Source: Jimgerdemannia flammicorona
Lineage: Eukaryota; Mucoromycota; Endogonomycetes; Endogonales; Endogonaceae
Reading direction: 5' to 3'
Length of the DNA: 14,391 nt
Assembly (NCBI GenBank): GCA_003990745.1
Contig: RBNI01004243.1
Span: 1 to 14,391 of the forward strand
Shown here: positions 1-7,500 of the stretch, piece after piece
Position numbering within the stretch: the stretch's first letter is position 1
Layout: each line of letters begins with the position of its first letter
Position numbers and translations under genes: made by a program
The notes under the pieces: model-generated
The model's database searches: none
Seen by the model: only the letters and a program-made list of their open reading frames with translations
Told to the model about the DNA's origin: nothing

Positions 1-540
1 TTTTTTTCTCCTGCAACTGGCAATAGTATGCATCATTCGTTTACATCATTCGTTTACATCATGTGGCTGTTTGCAAGATTATCATTGGCAATATAACCCG
101 AACGTTCTGGGTGCAGCTAAACCAACGGATATAGCAACTGCAGTTCCCCGAAAAAGGCAGTCCGCATCAAATATTTGGCAGGTAGGGGGGGATTGGTGTG
201 GTACTCCGATCATAATAATAATAGTGGGACAAGGTGCGGATGACGCAGTGTGCACTCTCTGTTGACTTTGTGCTCTTCGAGGATGACTGGTTGGGAGGTC
301 CATGTCGTAAGCCAGGTAAACCATCACGACACAGAATTCCCATAACCATGAATTTTCAGCTTCATTCTGTTTTTTGATTGACGTGTCGAACTGACCAATT
401 TAAGATATCAAAAATTACAGAGATTTCGTTTTGCTGTCATTAAAGGCTTGCAAAGATGCCGAAAACTTGTATAGTACAAAATGGAAAGTGATTAAGATTG
501 GTATGTACAGATGTGTAGGTCGATGAGCTAGCATTTGACA
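1..540. other. Gene-free stretch left of the first ORF
   Basis: I see no supportable gene here. The short open frames are overlapping and low-complexity, and none resembles a known family. The segment starts with a T-run and holds a small (ATA)n stretch near 212-223. It lies downstream of the minus-strand ORF ending at 541, so its right part is probably that gene's 3' UTR and terminator. I found no canonical AATAAA on the minus strand. Confidence 0.5.
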
Positions 541-1815
541 TCAGGTTCCGCGTCCCGAGTATCGCTGCACTTCGTGGCGTACTTGGTTGACCATCACAAG
601 CATTCGACGCACGCTTTGCTTGAGTTGTTCTACCTTCAATACTTCATGGACGTTCATGAGCTCGCTACTCGCAACTTGAAGGAATTGGCTGTCGCTAGCA
701 TAAACTATGTGGGCACGTGCAATAATTTGCTTGTAATGATTGCTGGCAATATTGCCAAAATATTCGTATAGACGTGGAAAGAAAATCATCCTTATACCAG
801 ACGCATCCGCCGATGATCGGGGCCGCCGCTTGACTAGTCCAAAGAGTTTCGTTGTATATGGTCGGTTTTCACGAATAATCTCACTCCAGAGTTGGGTGTC
901 GGCAATTGGGGGGATAAACGAAGGTGCGGGAACATCATGCCAATCGTCATCAAGCTGTTGCGGCCACTGAATCCTCTTAGCGTGATACGTCTCCTGGTAC
1001 AAATTGTCTATTAAAATTCGAAACTCATTATCTTTGTAGAAAAAATACTGGAGCTCGAGATCGCGAAGATTATTTGCGAGATTTTGGGTGAAAAAGTTCG
1101 AGAATCGTTGTGATACGTCGGCAACGATCTGATTCTCTTCATCGGTTGTGGTAGTATTTGCCAAAACTATGAAGAGAGATCCGATGTCTGACTTTTTGAA
1201 CCCAAATTGTTTATAATTCGTGCGATCCACAGTCGATATTCGATTGCTTAGCGCCTCAACAGCCGTAGCTGCCGCCATCAGGTTGCCACCAGTACGAGCG
1301 GAATGCCATTGTTTCTGCACCCTTTTGAGTCTGTCGATGACGGCGAAAAACCTGCTTTGCAATCTGAACTTCTCCTGAAAAAGTCGCATGATCGTATCCC
1401 ACTCGTTTGTCAGATCTTCTCTCGCTTCGTCCTCCATCAGCTCCAGATCAAGCTCATCGCAACGTCGCCAGCAGCCTTCGTCGTACTCCAGGCAACGGCC
1501 TACTAGATCCTCCCAAAAAGCGTCTGGCTTTTCTGCCAGAGAGGCTACATCAACGCGGCGTCTAAACAGGCCCGAGCGATAGGACTTCACCAGCCGAGAG
1601 AGGCGCTTCGATTGTTCCTTGGAAAGAATACCTTCTCGCACCGCAAATTTTCGTTGCTGTTTGGAGCAGATGGACTCGAATAGTTCGGAAAGGCTTTGGG
1701 CGACGCGCGTTGCAAACTCCAGCGAGGTGGTGGATGAGCTGGACTGCGTTGGCTCGACGGTTTCTTCGACGTTGGACTGAGTTGGCTCGACGATTTCTTC
1801 GACGTTCAGTTCCAT
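541..1815 (-). CDS. Hypothetical protein, 424 aa, intronless
   Basis: I do not recognise this protein. The ORF is complete, from the ATG at 1815-1813 to a TGA at 543-541, far longer than chance in this sequence. The first about 27 residues are low-complexity and hold two tandem 11-residue units (NVEEIVEPTQS-like), followed by a Ser/Thr run. The rest is charged and apparently helical, rich in Arg, Glu, Leu and Gln, with several Trp and Tyr. I see no signal peptide, membrane segment or catalytic motif. Residues about 100-185 (ELDLELMEDEAREDL and after) and the C-terminus (KVEQLKQSVRRMLVMVNQV) could form amphipathic helices or coiled coils. It is likely a soluble intracellular protein, possibly lineage-restricted. 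I chose this start because it is the first in-frame ATG and lies about 130 bp downstream of a TATA-like box. An unseen 5' exon cannot be excluded. Confidence 0.75.
   Translation of the reverse strand: MELNVEEIVEPTQSNVEETVEPTQSSSSTTSLEFATRVAQSLSELFESICSKQQRKFAVREGILSKEQSKRLSRLVKSYRSGLFRRRVDVASLAEKPDAFWEDLVGRCLEYDEGCWRRCDELDLELMEDEAREDLTNEWDTIMRLFQEKFRLQSRFFAVIDRLKRVQKQWHSARTGGNLMAAATAVEALSNRISTVDRTNYKQFGFKKSDIGSLFIVLANTTTTDEENQIVADVSQRFSNFFTQNLANNLRDLELQYFFYKDNEFRILIDNLYQETYHAKRIQWPQQLDDDWHDVPAPSFIPPIADTQLWSEIIRENRPYTTKLFGLVKRRPRSSADASGIRMIFFPRLYEYFGNIASNHYKQIIARAHIVYASDSQFLQVASSELMNVHEVLKVEQLKQSVRRMLVMVNQVRHEVQRYSGRGT
1741..1806 (-). repeat. 33-bp tandem duplication within the ORF
   Basis: Two directly adjacent 33-bp units (1741-1773 and 1774-1806) differ at only two positions. 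They lie in frame close to the start codon and encode two 11-residue repeats ending in EPTQS. One difference is non-synonymous (Ile to Thr). The length is a multiple of three, so the duplication keeps the frame. Confidence 0.9.
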
Positions 1816-1943
1816 AATGCCGTACCGGCAATGAAAGTAAAAGAAATGTCTGGCAAATGTGTGCGTTCCCTAGTTGAATGCTTGATGCATTGGGGGGCGT
1901 TTTCTTTTTCCTCGTCACTTTATTTTCCAGGGTAGCCTGGTCC

Positions 1944-1952
1944 TTTTTTATA
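1944..1952 (-). promoter_or_regulatory. TATA-like box upstream of the 424-aa ORF
   Basis: Read on the minus strand, TATAAAAAA lies about 130 bp upstream of the ATG at 1815. Position and sequence fit a fungal TATA element for this gene. It is supported by motif match only. Confidence 0.4.
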
Positions 1953-3440
1953 CTGCCACAAAAACCTTGTTCCATTCCACAAAACACGGACATTTGTAAT
2001 ACCTCAGCCAGAAATGGACGTTCTTGAAAAGATGACCTTATTTTTGATACGCCTCAAGTTCCCTTCTCCCACGACTGATCTTAAAATGGTTTGCCGTTCC
2101 TGAGTGCTGGTGGAACTAAGGGAGACTAAAACGAAATAGAAAACAGGATGACAAAGATTTTTGGCACCTTGTTCGGTCCAAGCACCCGTGAATTTCTATG
2201 TTGCATCCGCTGCTTGCATAAGCGGATCTGTGGTCATTGCGAAGAGAATGCGTATCTAGTCCAAAGAAAGAAAAATGTACTCTTTACGCGGGTGCGTTAT
2301 AAAAATAAATGTCGGTTCCTTCAAACATGACTGGTGTACCTTCGATAGAGAATTTCGGGGAAGGTTAGCGCCCCAATCGCAAAATGTCCGAAAGTAGTGA
2401 TATAGCCCCCGAAACTCTTCGATATATGCAGTAGCACATAAAACAAACGATACAGGGGATGGGTGCTTGAAGCGGGTTAAGACGGTTGTACATTGAATCG
2501 TTTTATTCATTTTAAGGTTCACCGAATTCTCATAATGGCATGTTGAGCAATGACCGATCGTCAACTTTTTGCATTATACGTTGGCTTTAGACAAGACCGA
2601 CATGAGTATCGACAAGTTCGGGCGGGGTTATGCTGAGCTTTGGGATCAACATCAGGTGAATCGAAACCGGAGTCTGTTTACGGGATAGCCCAAAATTGTA
2701 TTTGTTCTGTGGCAGGTGCAGCTCGGGATTTGCTTGGCCAGCTGGTAAATTGAAGCGCATCAACGGTTTGCCCGACGGCACGAAGACCGTGTATGAAAGA
2801 AGAAAATATATCGGTGGTCGTGTCAGCTCATGTGAACCTTGTTTGCAAAGCAAGCCACTGCAGAACACCCAAAATCGACTGTGTTCGTCGGAACGTCCAA
2901 AAGTTTCGCGGAAGATTTCGTGATTGTGTCATTTTCTGCAGGAGGAAACTCATGATCGCACAACAAATCTGCTGCATCTCTTGTCAGCAAGACGACGATC
3001 TCAAAGCTTACCACAGCCTCCGCAAAGAATCCCGTCACTCATGGTCCAGTTACTGGGAATGGCATCTTGTCATACAGACCATTCCTCACGAAAAAAAACC
3101 TGGGCAGATCACATCGCAAGGTGCAATATCCGATTCGGGTAGATCAACCATATTTTTTCTATTAGGTGAACCTGGGTACTGGGTTCCTGTGCAGAAGCGG
3201 AGGAGGGCCTGTAACTAAAGCAAGATCAGCGTCGAGCTACTCCCACCGAAGATCCTAAAATCCTGAAAGGGAGTACCGTGACCGTGGACCAGGACGTGTT
3301 TCTTCTTTTATTTATTTGTTCTTATATTACGTATTCCTACGATAGACCGAAAGCGTAACAACATAGTTTTAAAAATCTCTCAACATGTGCAGAGGATTTT
3401 TCGAAGGATGCACAATCCGTTCGGTAGCACGAAATCGTTC

Positions 3441-3448
3441 TGACGTCA
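3441..3448. promoter_or_regulatory. Palindromic TGACGTCA (CRE-like) motif, distal
   Basis: This is a perfect 8-bp ATF/CREB-type palindrome about 1.07 kb upstream of the XDH-family start codon. It matters mainly because the same 8-mer recurs at 4429-4436, close to the gene. Function is not shown; a single 8-mer can occur by chance. Confidence 0.25.
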
Positions 3449-3873
3449 ACAACGAATTGGGTGTAAATATCGGAGCTTACTCTTATCAAAATGCCTCAAA
3501 CAATTGGGGCGGTTCATTGCTCATGTGTTTCACTTCCATCGACAAAATTTATCTTGAACATGGTATTATTATTACCAACACTACGCCCCTGGCGCAAGCG
3601 TCCACCCCTCCTCAAATCTCATAATCATGAATCCCAATATGGCTTTACCATGTGTAGCATATAATTAGTCGTTATCTGACGGAAAGCATCAGGTACGGTA
3701 ACTTTGTGTTCAGGAGAAAATAAGCTCACGCAATGGTGGCCAGATCGCATTCTTATAAAAATATGGTGCATGAAAAGTGCAGACGATAAAACTATGAAGT
3801 TTCACATGCAGGGAAAATCAAAATGTTCACCTGTATTGTGCATACATAAATTTAAATTAATTAAATTTTAATT

Positions 3874-3902
3874 TTATTATTATTATTATTGGGGAGGGGG
3901 GG
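3874..3902. repeat. (TTA)n microsatellite followed by a G-rich run
   Basis: A TTA-type trinucleotide run (3874-3890) abuts a G-rich run (3891-3902, eleven G with one A). Just before it, 3848-3873 is almost pure A/T with near-palindromic TTAATTAA-like content. It is simple-sequence DNA with no gene signal. Confidence 0.8.
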
Positions 3903-4023
3903 AGTCGACGGGGGTATTCGTTTGAAAGGCCTGGCGTTGTTGATGACAAACTCCAATTCTAGAACAGGCTATTCATACCTTGTGTGATGTTACAGTGCTT
4001 CTGAGGAGCACTCCGCACTTCCC

Positions 4024-4040
4024 TTTTTTTTTTTTTTTTT
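4024..4040. repeat. T17 homopolymer, intergenic
   Basis: An uninterrupted run of 17 T lies about 475 bp upstream of the XDH-family start codon. Poly(dA:dT) tracts disfavour nucleosomes in fungal promoters, so it could mark an upstream promoter boundary; this is inference from position only. Confidence 0.7.
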
Positions 4041-4332
4041 ATCTTCATTTTTTGAAGGGAGACTTAAATCATTATTGCTTGCCGCCATCTTTCCAAATGT
4101 CCCTTCGCCATCCTTGAACGGCACGATCATGTTTCACGACTCGGTACTCACGGAAGACCCCTTCTTCCAGTTATTCGGATTCAGCCACATCAATCAACAA
4201 GGGCTCGGGCTCGATCAACCTACCCCCGTGCATAAAGGACACTACCCATATTTTGGATGCTCGTTGGTAACATGACCTATTCCCGTTACAGGTAACGAAG
4301 CCTGCGAATCGGGCAGAACCCTGCCACTGCAG

Positions 4333-4381
4333 GATAAAAGACGAATGTCAGATGTTCAAAAAATAATAATGATAATGATAA
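4333..4381 (+). promoter_or_regulatory. GATA-type motif cluster upstream of the XDH-family gene
   Basis: GATAA occurs at 4333-4337, and two back-to-back TGATAA hexamers at 4370-4375 and 4376-4381, about 135-180 bp upstream of the ATG. TGATAA is the core bound by fungal AreA/NIT2-type GATA activators, which control nitrogen-source genes including purine catabolism. The two tandem copies sit in an (AAT/GAT)n microsatellite, so they may simply be repeat sequence. Confidence 0.3.
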
Positions 4382-4428
4382 TAATAGATATCCAGTTGCA
4401 GTGGTGAGATCGTGGGAACAGTACCATC

Positions 4429-4436
4429 TGACGTCA
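4429..4436. promoter_or_regulatory. Palindromic TGACGTCA (CRE-like) motif, proximal
   Basis: This is a perfect TGACGTCA palindrome 78 bp upstream of the ATG at 4515, a typical promoter position. It is the consensus for ATF/CREB-type bZIP factors. With the GATA-like motifs just upstream it is the best candidate regulatory site for the XDH-family gene. Confidence 0.4.
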
Positions 4437-4514
4437 CATATTATCACATGATTGACCAAACATCAACATATTTTCCCGCGACCGACTTGCGAGATCAATG
4501 TCAATCAAATCGCG

Positions 4515-7500
4515 ATGGATTTCTCGTGCCAACTTACTTTCTTCTTGAATGGTACAAAGGTACTCATCGAAAACCCTGATCCAGAGGTTACTCTCTTGCA
4601 GTACGTGCGGTCGATCGGGCTGACCGGTACAAAATTGGGCTGTGGTCAAGGCGCTTGCGGTACGTGCCAATTCAGGTCTTTGATTTAGAGATCAATGATT
4701 TTTTTCTTTCTTTTTTTCTTTTTTTTCTTTTTCTTCATGTATGTATGCTATTTTCTAGGTGCCTGCACTGTTGTTGTGTCGTCACTCAACGCCGTGACGC
4801 AAGAAATCACGTAAGTAGACCTGTTTCTGGAAAATGTAATGTGGTGGACAACAGGAACAATGTGATACCAACAGCTGCTGATTGAGATTATCGGGAGGTA
4901 CTCCATATGGTGTTATGATTACTGAGCGGGATCTCCCGCCCATTAACATAAAATATATTCGCTAGCCACTCTTCCGCAACGTCATGCCTGCTCCCGATAT
5001 GCAACCTGGACGGCAAGCACGTGATCACGATTGAGGGCATCGGCAGTGCCGAGAAGCCTCACGCCATCCAAGAACGCATCGCCCTCGGCCACGGCTCGCA
5101 GTGTGGGTTCTGCACGCCGGGGTTTGTCATGAGCCTATACGGGCTGCTACGGAGCAAGAGGTCCGGAGATGGAGAGGAGGAGGCGATCAAGGACGAGGAG
5201 ATCGAGTCGGCTTTCGATGGCAACCTGTGCAGATGTACGGGGTATCGGCCGATCCTGGATGCGGCAAAGACGGTAAATGGATTACATTTGTGTATGTCTC
5301 ATCAAAATTGTTTAATACAAATTTTGTCTCACAAACGACGCGGTTGAACTAAAAAAAGGGTTTTTATGCAGTTTGTCTCTTGTCCCCCTGGTGATCATAC
5401 TCACAGCTCCGCAAGCTATGATGACAAGGTCACTGTCGGATGCGGCAGGCCGGACTGCTGTCAATTCCAAAAAGGCGCCATTGAAACCGGATCAAAATTG
5501 CTCTTTCCAGAGGTACGTTGTAAACCGTTTTTGCCTTTTTTTTTTTTTTTTTTTTTTACAAACATTGCTAAAAGTTTGTACAATCGACATGCATTCACTT
5601 ATTTCCATTATTATATACAGATCCAATTCAAAAAATATGACCCAACTCAGGAGCTCATCTTCCCTCCATATCTCGCCAGCCAGAAGTACACACCCCAGCC
5701 CCTGCTGTTCGAGTCGCAACAGACGCGCATTAAGTGGTACCGGCCTGTGAACCTGGAACAGGTGTTACATATCAAGGTATATTATCTAAACGATGTATTT
5801 GTTTGTATCCGCATATAAGGTCAAACTGAACAAAAGTGTACCATATCTTCTTTTTGTCATAAGACTACTTTCCCAAGTGCGCGCATTATTGCCGGTAACA
5901 CATCCAAAGGAATCGAGACTTTCCAGGAGAACAGGAAGAGTCATCGGTTCACACGCACAGAAGACGAGACTCTATTGTATGTTGGAGATGTGCCAGAGCT
6001 CCGGGTCATTCAATTTGAAGGTCTACATGCGTTTAATAATCTCACCTTAGCATGGTCACAGGGCATATTGTATTATCGTTAATTCACCACTATTGTTGAT
6101 TTATAGATCATAATGGATTGACCATTGGTGCTGCTATCACAGCCACCGAGTTTCAAGCTGCTTTGACGCGGGCTGTCAGAGACTACGAGGTACGCGGCTA
6201 ATAGTTGATTCCTAATAATGACTAATGACCGATCAGATTCAAACCAGCGATTTCTATCAACAATCATTTAGCAGAGTTCGCAAACGCAGCCTTTTCTGGC
6301 TTTCCTTAAAGCCTTGAATCGCTATGCTGGGAACCAGATTCGCAACATAGCCACAGTGGGTGGGACAATTGCGTTGGCGGCTGATTTTTCGGTACTGACA
6401 TCTTAAAATTCTATTGGCCCAATACGTTCGCTTTTTTCGATGCTCTCTAAACTTCTCATATCATTTTCAAACCATCGAAACGTTGAGTAGGACTTGAATC
6501 CTCTTTTTATTGCCACCAACGCAACTATCAAAATTCTCTCATCTTCCACCAAAGTCACCCGCCCTATCGCCGCTAGCAAGTTTTTCCGACCCACGCCCAT
6601 CACCGACACCGCTACCATCTTCAACCACTCCCGCACGATCCTCCAACCCACGGACATCATCGTTTCCATCCACATCCCCACCTCGTTCTCGTTGGACCCT
6701 CACCACCGCGAGTTTGTTCGCTGGTACAAACAAGCTCAACGTCAGACGGCCTCCCTGGCCATCGTCAACGTCGCATTCCGCGTCACGCTTGACACGCAGA
6801 CCAGACGGGTGGTCGACGCGGCCGTCGCTGTAGGCGGGAGCCGCGTCGCCTCCACCAGCGTGGTCGCTGAGAGGGCCAGTAACGTATTGAAAGGTGTGAC
6901 GTGGGGAGATACAAGAGATTTACATAAGGTGATTTTGGCGTTGGGGGAGGATGTCGAGCGGTATGCTGGGGTGGGAGGCAAGTTCGAGAAATCCGTCGTC
7001 CTCGGGTTCTTATTCAGATTCTGGACGGAGCTGAAGGAGGAACTAGGGCTGGTTGAAGATGTGGATGGCGTTGTTTCGGCTGCGCGTGAGATTGTACGAG
7101 CACCTATGAAGGGAACACAGGATGTGCTACAGTACAGGTTTGCTACTTCTGATCTTTTTTTTTTTTTTTTTTTTTTTTTGCCTCTATCATCTGTTATACA
7201 ATATAATTGATGAGTGATGTTCAAATACAAATACAAAAGGCCAAAGAACATTAATTAGAGTTCTTAAATTCACAGTCACGAGAACGAAATCATCGGCAAA
7301 CCTCTTCCGCATCTTACCGCAATGAACCAAGCTACGGGGGAGGCTGTTTTCGTTGATGACATGCCCAAAAGTGAACGGGAAAGTTACGCTGAAATGGTCA
7401 TCTCGCAAAAACCCCATGCTAAGATCTTGAGGTAGGTTTACACAGTATCTGAAAGAACCATGTGCCAATATGAATTGTATAGCTAACACTAATGTACCAT

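Larger units (their letters stand above)
1816..4514. other. 2.7-kb intergenic region without a recognisable gene
   Basis: Short ORFs of 60-141 codons occur on both strands but overlap one another and match nothing I know. The densest part is about 2600-3230, where several frames stay open for 50-100 codons on both strands; this could be a decayed gene or a diverged multi-exon gene. From about 3230 on, the sequence is AT-rich with microsatellites and homopolymers. The last about 200 bp are the probable promoter of the XDH-family gene. I see no tRNA, rRNA or terminal-repeat element. Confidence 0.5.

Noticed and set aside
2793..3218. 141-codon plus-strand ORF
   Set aside because: Cys/Arg-rich with no family signature, and overlapped by equally long frames on both strands; kept only as a possible decayed region.
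3385..3624. 79-codon ORF with an ATG in the spacer
   Set aside because: Short, no recognisable motif, AT-rich simple sequence around it, no splice or promoter support.
4452..4514. N-terminal extension of the XDH-family protein upstream of 4515
   Set aside because: The upstream open frame has no ATG; the ATG at 4515 places the first Fe-S cysteines at the family's usual residue numbers.
6742..7251. 169-codon minus-strand ORF opposite exon 9
   Set aside because: Ser/Thr/Pro-rich antisense shadow of the FAD-domain exon, running through the T25 tract as a poly-Lys stretch.
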